Source of the DNA: Akkermansia muciniphila
Lineage (GTDB): Bacteria > Verrucomicrobiota > Verrucomicrobiia > Verrucomicrobiales > Akkermansiaceae
DNA: 64,000 bases
Reading direction: 5' to 3'
Assembly: GCF_018709685.1 (NCBI RefSeq)
Contig: NZ_JABDHQ010000001.1
Coordinates: 248,001-312,000 of the forward strand
Shown piece after piece: positions 17,364 through 26,493 of this stretch. Numbering within the stretch: position 1 is the first letter of the stretch; the number at the start of each line of letters is the position of its first letter. The notes beneath the pieces were generated by a model. That model was not told where the DNA came from. It saw only the letters and a list, made by a program, of their open reading frames with translations, and ran no database searches. A program made the translations under genes and the position numbers.

Positions 17364-18569
17364 ATGAGAATTGATACTGTTAAAGGGGGCGCGTATGCGC
17401 TGACATGTACGGAGGCCTGTACCGTTCAGGCACTCCGTGCCGATGCTGCTTTTATCACCATTCTGGAGGCTGATACAGCTGGACAGTATAGTTTTGTGGC
17501 TCCCGGGGAAGCCGTGGAAGTATCTGATGAAAATGCCATGGTGACGCAGATGCTGAAACCGGCCGTGTTAGGTGCGGCTAGCCGGAGCGGAATGCAGAGC
17601 GGGGGGGACGTGGTTTTAAGAAACCTGATGGCGGAGGCGGCCGCGTTTTCCGGGATCGTCAACGCCAACGGAGGTATCAATATTCCACTGGCTGCCGGGG
17701 CTGAAACGGATACGGCGTCTGTGAACCGGGCTTACGCCATGGGAGTGGTCCAGCTGGTGCTGATGCACCAGACGCGTACCTATTGGCTCGCGTCCTCGTG
17801 CACGGCTACCAATGGGGTGACGATCAATCATGTGGTTCCAGGGTGCTACTGCGAGATGCTTTTGGGCGCCAGTGGCTGTACCTCCCTTACCTTGCCAACT
17901 ACCGGAGCAGTTGGCGGTGGCGATTACAGCAAGATCATGGGATATTCCATCCCGCTCCGGCATAACGGTGGGAGCGCCGGTGTCTGGATCAAAATGTCCA
18001 TGCTCCTGGGAGCAGGAGGAGAGTGGACGGAATTACCGGATGCGGGGATGGATGGTTACCGCTTCAGGCCCGTGGCCGGCAGCGTCCCTTCTATTGCCCG
18101 ATTAGTTGAAGTGACTCTCTATTACGATAAGGGGTGCAAAGCCCGCGTTCGCGAACTCATCGGCATTGGGACTCCACGGAGTTACGTTGTACGTACTACT
18201 GAATCCAGCCTGAATTACGACAACAACACGAATCCCTGTTCCGCGGCCTACCGTCTGGTGATCGCCCAGTCGGAGATATCTTATACCAACACGCTGGGAG
18301 CTGCGGTTTGGCTGGTCATGGGCGGAGCATCCGGAGATACGGTTGTTAAGCTGGCGGACATTAGGGGATGGGATACCTACCACATGTCAGTGTCTCCCAA
18401 ACTATACCTGGATATGCAGGCGGGGGAATATGGGGGCAGGGCGCAGCTGGAATCCCCGACAATTCTCAACGGCATAGGCGACAATACCTATGTACGTTAT
18501 GGTCTGGAACCCTACCAGCGTAGCTGGATTACCACGGAGACGGAAGTTCCGTACAAGGATCCGGAGTAG
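17364..18569 (+). CDS. Orphan protein of unknown function
   Basis: 401 residues that I cannot place in a family. There is no signal peptide or membrane helix. The N-terminal 70 residues (GGAYALTCTEACTVQALRA; YSFVAPGEAVEVSDENAMVT) look like a small beta-domain. The middle is glycine- and threonine-rich (GCYCEMLLGASGCTSLTLPT; LPTTGAVGGGDYSKIMGYS), and cysteines are frequent for a cytoplasmic protein. The style recalls phage tail or fibre accessory proteins, but no other phage gene is nearby. It stands alone between the polysaccharide cluster and a convergent flavoprotein gene. Confidence 0.65.
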   Translation: MRIDTVKGGAYALTCTEACTVQALRADAAFITILEADTAGQYSFVAPGEAVEVSDENAMVTQMLKPAVLGAASRSGMQSGGDVVLRNLMAEAAAFSGIVNANGGINIPLAAGAETDTASVNRAYAMGVVQLVLMHQTRTYWLASSCTATNGVTINHVVPGCYCEMLLGASGCTSLTLPTTGAVGGGDYSKIMGYSIPLRHNGGSAGVWIKMSMLLGAGGEWTELPDAGMDGYRFRPVAGSVPSIARLVEVTLYYDKGCKARVRELIGIGTPRSYVVRTTESSLNYDNNTNPCSAAYRLVIAQSEISYTNTLGAAVWLVMGGASGDTVVKLADIRGWDTYHMSVSPKLYLDMQAGEYGGRAQLESPTILNGIGDNTYVRYGLEPYQRSWITTETEVPYKDPE

Positions 18570-18757
18570 CCGTCCGCGTCATAGATGCGGCCCGGAAATA
18601 ATTTTTAATGACCTTCTCTGGGAGGAACGGTTTCCAATTGGAGCACATGTTTTTTCCGCATAAAAGGGAAATGACGGCATCTTTCTATGCCGGAATGTTT
18701 ATCCGGTGAAAGGCCTCTCCTAGTACCTGTAGCGGTGAAGGCCGTCCGGGTTCCCGG

Positions 18758-18793
18758 ACAAAAAGCGCTTTTCCACGGATGGTGGAAAAGCGC
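18758..18793 (-). terminator. Rho-independent terminator of the CysJ-like gene
   Basis: A perfect 12-bp stem (GCGCTTTTCCAC with GTGGAAAAGCGC, 18765-18776 and 18782-18793) and a 5-nt loop. On the minus strand it is followed by five T (18764-18760), 32 bp past the stop of the flavoprotein gene. A second small palindrome (GTCCGGG-TT-CCCGGAC, 18744-18759) lies just beyond. Confidence 0.8.
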
Positions 18794-18824
18794 GATAAAA
18801 AAGAGGAAAATCCGGAGGGCGCGA

Positions 18825-19955
18825 TTAATACACGTCCCGCTGGTAGCGGCGGTGCTCTTTCATGTCAGCCACGTATTCCGCGGCTTCTTCCGGTGACTTG
18901 CGGCCCCAGGTCTGGATTACTTCATGGAGGGCCGCGTCAACATCCTTCGCCATGCGGGAAGCGTCTCCGCAGACGTAGAAACAGGCGCCGTTTTCCAACC
19001 ATTTCCAGAGCTCTTCACCTTCCTGGACCATGAGGTGCTGCACATAGACCTTCTTCTCCTGGTCGCGGGACCAGGCTACGGACAGCTTCAATTTGCCGGC
19101 TGCCGTCAGTTTATTCAGCTCGTCTTCATAGCAGAAATCGGTAGCCTTGTACGGATTACCGAAGAACAGCCAGTTGCCACCCTTGTCTCCGGAGGCGATG
19201 CGTTCCTCCCAGAATGCCCGGAAGGGGGCGATGCCGGTACCGGGGCCAACCATAATGATGGGGGTGTTTCCATCTTCCGGCAGGCGGAAATTCTTGTTGG
19301 TATGTACAAACACCCTGGCCGTATGTCCCGGCTGGAGGCGGTCCGCCATGTAAGTGGAGCACACGCCGCCGCGCTGGCGGTCCCGGGCCGTGTAACGCAC
19401 GGCGCCCACACACAGGTGCACTTCTTCCGGGTGCGCGTTCGGGCTGGAAGCGATGGAATAAAGGCGGGGCATGATCTTTTTCAGGATGCCGACAAAAGCT
19501 TCCGCAGATTCAAAGGACACGGGGTATTCCGTCTCCAGGTCCAGCACGTCGCGGCCCCACAGGAAATTATTAAGGGCCTCCTTGTCCCCGTTCAGCAGAG
19601 CTTCCAGTTCCTGGCTGCCGGAGGCGGCGGCCCATTTGGTCAGAAGGGCCTTGTTGACGTTGGTGATGTCATAGTTATTGACCAGGGCGTCCTTCAGGCT
19701 GGCAGTTTCTCCTTCCGGAGTGGTGACCAGGGCGTCCGGACTGAGGCCCAGCTTGTTGATCAGGGTGTCCACCAGGGCATGGTCATTGGCGGGAATCACG
19801 GCCAGGGCGTCTCCGGCGATGTACACCATTCCGGCGCCGTCCAGGCTGTATTCAATATGGATCGTCTCTTTCGGGCTGCCTTCTCCGGTCAGGTGCTTCA
19901 CGGAAAGGACTGGTGCGGGGAACGGATTCTTCTTGCCGTACGGTTCGGTTGTCAT
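18825..19955 (-). CDS. CysJ-like flavoprotein reductase (FAD/NADP domains only)
   Basis: 376 residues corresponding to the C-terminal part of sulfite reductase alpha subunit or cytochrome P450 reductase. Seen in order: the connecting domain (VSFESAEAFVGILKKI), the FAD-binding RLYSIASSP block, GGVCSTYMADRL, NADP-binding VGPGTGIAPFRAF, LFFGNPYKATDFCYEDE, YVCGDASRMAKDV, and the family C-terminus ending RDVY. The N-terminal FMN flavodoxin domain of full CysJ (about 600 residues) is missing and the frame does not extend upstream. It may work with a separate flavodoxin or ferredoxin-like partner; no hemoprotein subunit (CysI) is adjacent. Confidence 0.85.
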   Translation of the reverse strand: MTTEPYGKKNPFPAPVLSVKHLTGEGSPKETIHIEYSLDGAGMVYIAGDALAVIPANDHALVDTLINKLGLSPDALVTTPEGETASLKDALVNNYDITNVNKALLTKWAAASGSQELEALLNGDKEALNNFLWGRDVLDLETEYPVSFESAEAFVGILKKIMPRLYSIASSPNAHPEEVHLCVGAVRYTARDRQRGGVCSTYMADRLQPGHTARVFVHTNKNFRLPEDGNTPIIMVGPGTGIAPFRAFWEERIASGDKGGNWLFFGNPYKATDFCYEDELNKLTAAGKLKLSVAWSRDQEKKVYVQHLMVQEGEELWKWLENGACFYVCGDASRMAKDVDAALHEVIQTWGRKSPEEAAEYVADMKEHRRYQRDVY

Positions 19956-19988
19956 GTGTAATGTAAGTTCTGGAATGGAATAACGGAA

Positions 19989-21008
19989 TTACCACCGGAT
20001 GGCTGCTGCGGCCCAGGTAAGCCCCGCGCCGAAGGTGACCAGGACGACGTTGTCCCCCTTGCCGAATCTGCCGGTGCGGCGTGCCTCGTCAAACGCGATG
20101 GCCACGGCGGCGGCGGACGTGTTGCCGTATTTTTCAATATTGATGAACACCTTGTCTTCCGGGATGGAGAGACGCTGGGCCACGGCATTGATGATGCGGA
20201 GATTGGCCTGGTGGGGGATGATCAGCTTGATCTCCTCCGCCGTGAGGCCGGCGCGTTCAATCACGCTGGCGGCGGAATCCTTCATGCGGGGAACCGCCTG
20301 GCGGAAGGTCTCCTTGCCGCGCATGGCGAGGGTAGCCAGGCGTTCATGCGCGTTTTCCGCCGTGGTGGGGCAGCGGGAACCGCCGCCGGGAATCTGAAGC
20401 AGGTCATGCAGGGAACCGTCCGTGCCGATGTCCGTGGCCAGAATGGAGCCTTCCCCTTCTTCCCCCGTGGAAGCCTGGAGCACGGCTGCGCCGGCGCCGT
20501 CCCCGAACAGGACGCAGGTGGTGCGGTCCTCCCAGTTGACGACGGTGGAAAGCTTTTCCGCGGCAATGATGAGGGCAGTTTTCATCTGGCCCGTACCGAG
20601 GAACTGGACAGCCGTCTTCATGGCGAACAGGAAGCCGGAGCACGCGGCGGAAATGTCAAAGGCGGCGGCATTCCTGGCGCCCAGGGCGTCCTGGATGTAG
20701 CAGGAGGTGGAAGGAGTGAACGTATCCGGCGTAATGGTGGAAACGATGATCAGGTCAATATCCTCCGGCTGGAGGCCGCAGGATTCCAGAGCGCGCTGGG
20801 CGGCCTTGGTCCCCATGTGGGAGGTATACTCGTCAGGGGCGGCGATGCGGCGCTCCACAATGCCCGTGCGTTCAATGATCCATTCATGGGAAGTGTCCAC
20901 CATCTTCTCCAGGTCCGCATTGGTCAGACGGCGTTCCGGAACATAGGAGCCCGTACCGATGATCTTGACGGGCAGTCTTTTAAAGGCGATATCAGAATTT
21001 GCGGCCAT
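19989..21008 (-). CDS. fabH: 3-oxoacyl-[acyl-carrier-protein] synthase III
   Basis: 339 residues. The N-terminal IIGTGSYVPERRLTNADLEK, the EWIIERTGI block and the full catalytic triad are present: Cys in SAACSGFLF, His in PHQANLRI, Asn in KYGNTSAA. FabH condenses acetyl-CoA (or a branched primer) with malonyl-ACP to start fatty acid synthesis. The usual partners plsX and rpmF are not beside it; it is 34 bp upstream of the flavoprotein gene on the same strand, so the two may be co-transcribed. Confidence 0.96.
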   Translation of the reverse strand: MAANSDIAFKRLPVKIIGTGSYVPERRLTNADLEKMVDTSHEWIIERTGIVERRIAAPDEYTSHMGTKAAQRALESCGLQPEDIDLIIVSTITPDTFTPSTSCYIQDALGARNAAAFDISAACSGFLFAMKTAVQFLGTGQMKTALIIAAEKLSTVVNWEDRTTCVLFGDGAGAAVLQASTGEEGEGSILATDIGTDGSLHDLLQIPGGGSRCPTTAENAHERLATLAMRGKETFRQAVPRMKDSAASVIERAGLTAEEIKLIIPHQANLRIINAVAQRLSIPEDKVFINIEKYGNTSAAAVAIAFDEARRTGRFGKGDNVVLVTFGAGLTWAAAAIRW

Positions 21009-21063
21009 AGCTTTGGGCGTATGATGAACAGAAAACGTCCTGACGTTTTATGTGGGAACAGTC

Positions 21064-21108
21064 TAAAAGAAAGGAGGCCCCATGACCAGCACAAAACGCG
21101 GGACTCCT
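21064..21108 (-). terminator. Probable terminator of ruvB
   Basis: On the minus strand an 8-bp stem with one mismatch (AGGAGTCCC with GGGGCCTCCT) and a 19-nt loop is followed by TTTCTTTT, 22 bp past the ruvB stop. On the plus strand the same bases look like a Shine-Dalgarno sequence with a 12-codon frame; the terminator is the better reading. Confidence 0.55.
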
Positions 21109-21129
21109 GCCATGCCGTAAACGGATGGC

Positions 21130-22149
21130 TTACAACAGCCACCCCTGGCTGTTGGCCGGCGGAGTGGCCCCCATCTTGAGATAGGCGGAGGGCATCGCCA
21201 CGCGCCCCCTGGGAGTGCGGCTGATGTACCCCTGCATGATCAGGAAAGGTTCATGCACGTCCTCCAGTGTGGAGGCGTCTTCCCCCACGGCCACGGCCAG
21301 GGAGGAGAGGCCCACGGGACCGCCGTTAAACTTGTAAATCATGGCCTCCAGCAGGCGCTTGTCCATCTCGTCCAGGCCGTCGTCGTCAATCTCGATCATG
21401 GTCAGGGCGTCATGCGCCAATTGTTCCGTAATCACGCCGTTGCCGCGCACCTGGGCGTAATCCCGCACCCAGCGCAGCAGGGAATTGGCCACGCGGGGCG
21501 TGCCGCGGGAGCGCAGGGCAATCTGAAATGCTCCTGACGCCTCCACGGGAACGTTCAGCAGCCCGGCGGAACGTTCGATAATGGAGCACAAATCCTCCTG
21601 CGTATAATAATCCAGCCGGTTCACCAAGCCGAAGCGGGAGCGCAGCGGGCTGGTCAGCATGCCGGCGCGGGTGGTGGCCCCCACCAGGGTGAACTTGGGA
21701 AGATTCAGCTGGATGGAGCGGGCGTTCGGGCCCTGGTCAATAATGATATCCAGCCGAAAATCCTCCATGGCCGGATACAGGTACTCCTCAATGGCCGGGT
21801 GCAGGCGGTGGATCTCGTCAATAAAAAGAATGTCTCCCTTTTCCAGATTGGTCAGCACGCCGGCCAGGTCTCCGGCCTTCTCAATCTGGGGTCCGGACGT
21901 CGTATGAATGCGGCAACCGACGGCATTCGCGATGATATTGGCAAGCGTCGTCTTCCCCAGGCCTGGGGGGCCGCTCAGCAGAATGTGGTCCAGCACGTCG
22001 TCGCGCTGTTTGGCGGCCTCCACCATCAGCATCAGGCGGTCCTTGATCTTCTCCTGCCCGCGGAACTCGCTGAAGGCGGGTGGTCTGAGGGACAAATCAA
22101 AAGCGGAGGGGGGTGTCTCCGTGGTGCGTGTGTAAAAGGACTCTCCCAT
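21130..22149 (-). CDS. ruvB: Holliday junction branch-migration helicase RuvB
   Basis: 339 residues from the ATG at 22149. AAA+ ATPase motifs: Walker [13 protein letters not shown], Walker [10 protein letters not shown], sensor 1 GATTRAGML, arginine finger region SPLRSRFG. The C-terminal winged helix includes [17 protein letters not shown]. It drives RuvA-bound Holliday junction migration during recombination repair. The frame stays open for 47 codons upstream without family resemblance, so the internal ATG is chosen. ruvA is not adjacent. Confidence 0.96.
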   Translation of the reverse strand: MGESFYTRTTETPPSAFDLSLRPPAFSEFRGQEKIKDRLMLMVEAAKQRDDVLDHILLSGPPGLGKTTLANIIANAVGCRIHTTSGPQIEKAGDLAGVLTNLEKGDILFIDEIHRLHPAIEEYLYPAMEDFRLDIIIDQGPNARSIQLNLPKFTLVGATTRAGMLTSPLRSRFGLVNRLDYYTQEDLCSIIERSAGLLNVPVEASGAFQIALRSRGTPRVANSLLRWVRDYAQVRGNGVITEQLAHDALTMIEIDDDGLDEMDKRLLEAMIYKFNGGPVGLSSLAVAVGEDASTLEDVHEPFLIMQGYISRTPRGRVAMPSAYLKMGATPPANSQGWLL

Positions 22150-22289
22150 GCGCAGGACTAGCAAACCCGTCTTTAAGCCATCCGTCAAGATGGAAGTGCA
22201 GGCGGGGAACGCCTTTTCCGGGACATGCCGGAACCCTATGGTCTTTTTTTGATTGCGGAGGGAAAGCGGTTCCGTCAGAATCGCGCGCA

Positions 22290-23771
22290 ATGAAATGGCG
22301 TATCCTACCTCTTCTGCTGGCGATGGGCGGCAGTGTTCTTGCTGCCGGCGACGTGGAATCCCGTCCCTATCACATCATACCGGAACCGGCCGAAGTCAGC
22401 ACCTCCTCCGGCATTTGTAAATCCTCCAAAATCCTCAAGCAGGCCGCCAACAAGGCTCTGGGGCCGGAGGGGTACAAACTTACTGTCAAGCCGCAGGGCG
22501 TGGAAATTCAGGCAGGCGACCGCGCGGGCCTCTTTTACGCTAAAAACACGCTGGAACAGCTCCAGGCCCAGTACAAGGACGGCGGCATTCCCTGCGGCGT
22601 CATTGAAGACAAGCCCCGGTTTGGATGGCGCAGCATGATGATGGACACTGCGCGCCACTTCGTGCCGGTGGAGGACGTCAAAAAATTCATTGATGTGATG
22701 TCCTTCTACAAATTCAACAAGCTCCATTTCCACCTCACGGATGACCAGGGCTGGCGCCTTCCCGTCCCCGGATACCCCAAGCTGGAAAGTGTGGCCTCCA
22801 AGCGTAAGGAAACCTTTGGCAACAAAACCCCCCATGGTGGCATGTACACCAAGGAACAGCTTAAGGACCTGGTAAAATACGCCGCCGCTCGGAACATTGA
22901 AATCATCCCGGAAATAGACGTGCCCGGCCACAACCAGGCCCTTTGCACCGCCTATCCGGAATTCCTCTGCTTCCCAAACCCCAAGCTGGAAGTGCGCACG
23001 AATGCGGGCATCTCCTACACGCTGGTCTGCCCCGGCAACCCGGACGTGTGGAAATTCTACAACGCCGTCTTCAATGAGCTCAAGGACATTTTCCCGTCCC
23101 AATACGTGCATCTGGGCGGAGATGAAGCGCCGGAAGACAACTGGATGAAATGTCCCAAATGCGCGGACTTCCGCGAGAAAGCCGGCATCCGGGAGGAAAA
23201 CAAAAAGGCCGCCGCTCAAAAGGAAATGGTGGAATTCTTCACCCGGTGCGCCAAAATGCTGAAAAGCCGCGGGAAAACGGCCGTCTTCTGGTATGAGCCC
23301 ATGGGCAAATATCCGGACGGAGTGATCGTCACCACGTGGAGAGGCGGCCACACGCCTAAAACGGTAGCCAACACCACGGGCGACAAGGTGGACGTCATCT
23401 GTGCTCCCAACGGCAAATGCTACTTTGACTATCCCCAGCTTTCCGGCGACTGGCCCTCTGGTCAGCCGGACACGGGCTGGATGCCCGTCAACACGCTGGA
23501 AAACGTGTACTCCCTGGAACCGGGCCACGGCCTCTCCGCCAAGGAAATGGAACGCGTGCGCGGCGTAGACTGCTGCCTGTGGGCGGAACGCCTGCCGAAC
23601 ATTGAACGCGTCTTCTACCAGGCTTACCCACGCGCTCTGGCTCTGGTGGAAACCGCGTGGTCCCCCAAGGAGGTGAAAAACCTGAACCGCTTCAAGGACA
23701 AACTGGAATTCCACAAAAAGTTCATGCAGGAAAAATGGGGTATCGACCTCGAACGCCCGGAAAAGAAATAA
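22290..23771 (+). CDS. Secreted beta-N-acetylhexosaminidase, family GH20
   Basis: 493 residues. Signal peptide [23 protein letters not shown]20b-like N-terminal domain ([15 protein letters not shown]) precedes the catalytic barrel: [33 protein letters not shown] and HLGGDEAPE, with the catalytic Asp278-Glu279 pair. YHIIPEP near the start is standard for the family. It removes terminal GlcNAc or GalNAc from glycans outside the cytoplasm, which fits mucin use. It is divergent from ruvB, and an intrinsic terminator lies 121 bp after the stop. Confidence 0.94.
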   Translation: MKWRILPLLLAMGGSVLAAGDVESRPYHIIPEPAEVSTSSGICKSSKILKQAANKALGPEGYKLTVKPQGVEIQAGDRAGLFYAKNTLEQLQAQYKDGGIPCGVIEDKPRFGWRSMMMDTARHFVPVEDVKKFIDVMSFYKFNKLHFHLTDDQGWRLPVPGYPKLESVASKRKETFGNKTPHGGMYTKEQLKDLVKYAAARNIEIIPEIDVPGHNQALCTAYPEFLCFPNPKLEVRTNAGISYTLVCPGNPDVWKFYNAVFNELKDIFPSQYVHLGGDEAPEDNWMKCPKCADFREKAGIREENKKAAAQKEMVEFFTRCAKMLKSRGKTAVFWYEPMGKYPDGVIVTTWRGGHTPKTVANTTGDKVDVICAPNGKCYFDYPQLSGDWPSGQPDTGWMPVNTLENVYSLEPGHGLSAKEMERVRGVDCCLWAERLPNIERVFYQAYPRALALVETAWSPKEVKNLNRFKDKLEFHKKFMQEKWGIDLERPEKK

Positions 23772-24130
23772 TGACCTAATAGTAAGAGTCCCTTCCTGAA
23801 AGACGCAAACGCTGAAAAAAGAGGAAGAACGTCTTTTGCCTTTCTAAAAGAAGAGAGGCATCGGGCACGAAGGACTCAACCTTGTTCAATGACAGGCTTC
23901 TGTAGATAACAGAAGCCTGTTTTTTAATGGTATCATGAAGTTCTCTTGCCATCCCATTTCCAGAATTCCCTGGATACCTATGCGCTTCCCATCCTTTTCT
24001 GGCAACAGACGGAAACGCAGGAAGAGCTTGAGGAAAACAGGAAAATGCCTCCCAAGTGAAAAAAAGATTGCCAACTCCCTCTTCTACCGTTACATTACCC
24101 CCGCTTTCCTATCTAACACAATCTATCAAC
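23772..24130 (+). other. Intergenic region between the GH20 gene and tRNA-Ser
   Basis: 359 bp with no convincing gene. It holds possible weak hairpins (AAAGACG with CGTCTTT around 23808-23845; GCCTTTC...GAGAGGC around 23846-23867) and one strong terminator at 23892-23926. A short open frame at 23935-24156 runs into the tRNA and is not credible. Confidence 0.6.
23892..23926 (+). terminator. Rho-independent terminator downstream of the GH20 gene
   Basis: A perfect 12-bp stem (ACAGGCTTCTGT with ACAGAAGCCTGT), loop AGATA, then TTTTT. It lies 121 bp beyond the GH20 stop, so the mRNA would carry a long structured 3' end or a separate short RNA ends here. Confidence 0.85.
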
Positions 24131-24220
24131 GGGCAGGTGTCAGAGTGGTCGAATGAGCACGCCTGGAAAGTGTGTGTACTGGCAACAGTACCGAGGGTTC
24201 GAATCCCTCCCTGTCCGCCA
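24131..24220 (+). tRNA. tRNA-Ser (anticodon GGA)
   Basis: 90 nt including an encoded CCA. The acceptor stem GGGCAGG pairs with CCTGTCC (one G-U). The anticodon loop is CTGGAAA, giving anticodon GGA. There is a long variable arm (about 24180, TACTGGCAACAGTA) as in class II tRNAs, and the T arm GAGGG-TTCGAAT-CCCTC. The AT-rich restriction island begins immediately after it. Confidence 0.95.
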
Positions 24221-24385
24221 TCAATTTTTCGCCGCAATATATTCTTAATGAGTATATTGCGGTCTTGTTTGGAGGGATGCGGAGAAGAAATTGGAGAAAT
24301 AGCATGTAAACAATCGACTTTTCAATGTATAGGAAGTATTTTTGACTTCAAGTTTTCATCAATTCACCTCATTACTGCAAAAAAT

Positions 24386-26461
24386 ATGACTCTTTCTGAC
24401 ATTCTCAAGGACTCTGATTACAAACAATCTCAATTTTCCCCTGACCAAATACGTAATTTTGAAGATAAAATTATCGTTTCCCAAGACAAAAAAGGGAATG
24501 ATATTCCCTATTACCCATGTTCTATTCGAGGTAAAGAAATCAGGCTTACTCCTGAAGAAGCAGTTAGACAGCTCTATTTGGAAGTTCTGATGTCTCAATA
24601 TGGCTATACGGCAGACCGCATAGCATTAGAGTACATGGTTACATTCGGACGCGAAAAAAAACGCGCCGACATTGTTATTTTCGACAAAGAAAAGCTGACT
24701 GCTCCTTATATCATTATTGAGATGAAGAAGCCAAAGCTCAAAGACGGAAAGGAACAGTTAAAGTCATATTGCAATGCTACGGGGGCTCCCATCGGCGTTT
24801 GGACAAATGGAGATTCCATTTCCTACTATCATCGTAAGGATCCTAATTATTTTGAAGACATTCCGAATATCCCCAAATCAACGGAAAGGTTGTCGGATAT
24901 TCTTTCCGACCCATGGACAATCAATGATTTAATCAACAAAGATAAGTTGGTTAAAGAACGAAAATCATTGAAAGATTTGATCCTTGAAATGGAGGATGAA
25001 GTACTCGCCAATGCCGGGGTTGATGTGTTTGAAGAATTGTTCAAACTCATTTTCACCAAGCTTTACGACGAAATGGAGAGTGGCCGCAACCCTAAACGCC
25101 ATCTTCAATTCAGGAACTATGGGGATACGGAAACCGAATTGAAGACAAAGATCCAAACTCTTTTCAATGATGCCAAAAAGAAATGGGAAGGCGTTTTTTC
25201 GGACGACTCTAAAATTGAACTAACTACATCACACCTTTCCGTTTGCATATCGTCTCTTCAAGACGTTAAGTTGTTCAACAGCAATCTTGACGTCGTGGAT
25301 GACGCGTTTGAGTACCTTATCAATAAAAGCAGCAAAGGAGAAAAAGGCCAGTATTTCACTCCCCGCTATGTCATCGACATGTGCGTTAAAATGCTTAATC
25401 CGCAGGAAGATGAAACAATGATAGATACTGCTGCCGGGAGCTGCGGATTTCCTGTCCACACAATCTTCCATGTCTGGGAACAGATTATGAAAGACGAGGG
25501 ATTGGACAAGAGCCATCTCTTCACCTTGGAACAAAAACCGGCCCGATGCTGTGATTATGTAAACAACAAGGTTTTTGCTATTGATTTTGATGAAAAATCT
25601 GTCCGTGTTGCACGTACATTGAATCTGATTGCGGGAGATGGACAAACCAACGTGCTTCACTTGAATACCCTTGACTGGGAGCGGTGGGATGAAAAAACAA
25701 AAGAGGATGAAGAATGGTTAGATACCTACGGCCAGGGATGGACCAAGTTGAAAAAATTGCGCACCGATAAGAAGAGCAATCGTGAGTTCAAATTTGATAT
25801 CTTGATGGCGAATCCTCCTTTTGCTGGAGATATCAAGGAAACACGCATCCTCTCCAAATATGATCTAGGAAAAAAACCAAATGGCAAATATCAAAGCAAA
25901 GTTGGCCGTGATATTTTGTTTATTGAACGCAACCTTGATTTTTTAAAACCCGGTGGACGCATGGTTATCGTGTTACCCCAAGGACGCTTTAACAACAGCA
26001 GTGACAAATACATTCGCGAATACATAGCTAAGCAATGTCGTATTTTGGCAGTCATAGGCTTGCATGGCAACGTTTTCAAACCCCATACAGGAACAAAAAC
26101 CAGTGTCCTGCTTGTCCAAAAATGGGATGATGAACTTTGCCCTCGCCAGAAAGACTACAACATCTTCTTTGCCACCATGCAGGAACCCAGCAAAGACAAT
26201 AGCGGTGATAAAATCTACGTCCGCAAACGAGATCAAGATGAAAAGCAGGTTCCTTCATCCTTGGATAGCGGTCCACTCAAACTGAATGAACCAATAGATG
26301 CCTATACTGCCACTCCAAAAGAATATGATGAATTTCTGCTGGATTCCCACAATCACCTGATTGTAAAACATGACCTCTTTAACCATGACGGATTGACACA
26401 AGACGGCATCGCAGAAGCCTTTATCGAATTTGCTAAAAAAGAAAAACTAAGTTTTTTTTAA
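24386..26461 (+). CDS. Restriction-modification protein: HsdR-type nuclease domain fused to N6-adenine methyltransferase
   Basis: 691 residues from the ATG at 24386 (an upstream ATG at 24248 is in frame but less likely). About 45-150 form a type I R-protein N-terminal domain with a PD-(D/E)xK nuclease pattern: D95 in RADIVIFD and E112-x-K114 in IIIEMKKPK. A helical linker follows. Residues 300-640 are a type I HsdM-like methyltransferase: GQYFTPRYVIDMCVKML, motif I DTAAGSCG (347-354) and catalytic NPPF (476-479). One chain thus cuts and methylates, as in type IIG/IIB enzymes such as BcgI, with no ATP-driven translocase. It ends in a run of eight T. Confidence 0.88.
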   Translation: MTLSDILKDSDYKQSQFSPDQIRNFEDKIIVSQDKKGNDIPYYPCSIRGKEIRLTPEEAVRQLYLEVLMSQYGYTADRIALEYMVTFGREKKRADIVIFDKEKLTAPYIIIEMKKPKLKDGKEQLKSYCNATGAPIGVWTNGDSISYYHRKDPNYFEDIPNIPKSTERLSDILSDPWTINDLINKDKLVKERKSLKDLILEMEDEVLANAGVDVFEELFKLIFTKLYDEMESGRNPKRHLQFRNYGDTETELKTKIQTLFNDAKKKWEGVFSDDSKIELTTSHLSVCISSLQDVKLFNSNLDVVDDAFEYLINKSSKGEKGQYFTPRYVIDMCVKMLNPQEDETMIDTAAGSCGFPVHTIFHVWEQIMKDEGLDKSHLFTLEQKPARCCDYVNNKVFAIDFDEKSVRVARTLNLIAGDGQTNVLHLNTLDWERWDEKTKEDEEWLDTYGQGWTKLKKLRTDKKSNREFKFDILMANPPFAGDIKETRILSKYDLGKKPNGKYQSKVGRDILFIERNLDFLKPGGRMVIVLPQGRFNNSSDKYIREYIAKQCRILAVIGLHGNVFKPHTGTKTSVLLVQKWDDELCPRQKDYNIFFATMQEPSKDNSGDKIYVRKRDQDEKQVPSSLDSGPLKLNEPIDAYTATPKEYDEFLLDSHNHLIVKHDLFNHDGLTQDGIAEAFIEFAKKEKLSFF
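26452..26459 (+). repeat. T8 homopolymer at the junction of the two restriction genes
   Basis: The methyltransferase frame reads AGT TTT TTT TAA here. With one more T, or a -1 ribosomal slip on the T run, it would read AGT TTT TTT TTA ACA and continue without a stop into the specificity-subunit frame. The tract may therefore be a phase-variation switch or a programmed frameshift site. Confidence 0.6.
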
Positions 26462-26493
26462 CAAGCTCTTTCAACGAAGCGAAATACAACGCA

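Noticed and set aside
21070-21117. Perfect Shine-Dalgarno (AAGGAGG) followed by a 12-codon frame on plus
   Set aside because: The same bases form the stem of the ruvB terminator on the minus strand, which explains the purine run.
22305-23714. A 469-codon minus-strand frame opposite the GH20 gene
   Set aside because: Antisense shadow; the GH20 catalytic motifs are on the plus strand.
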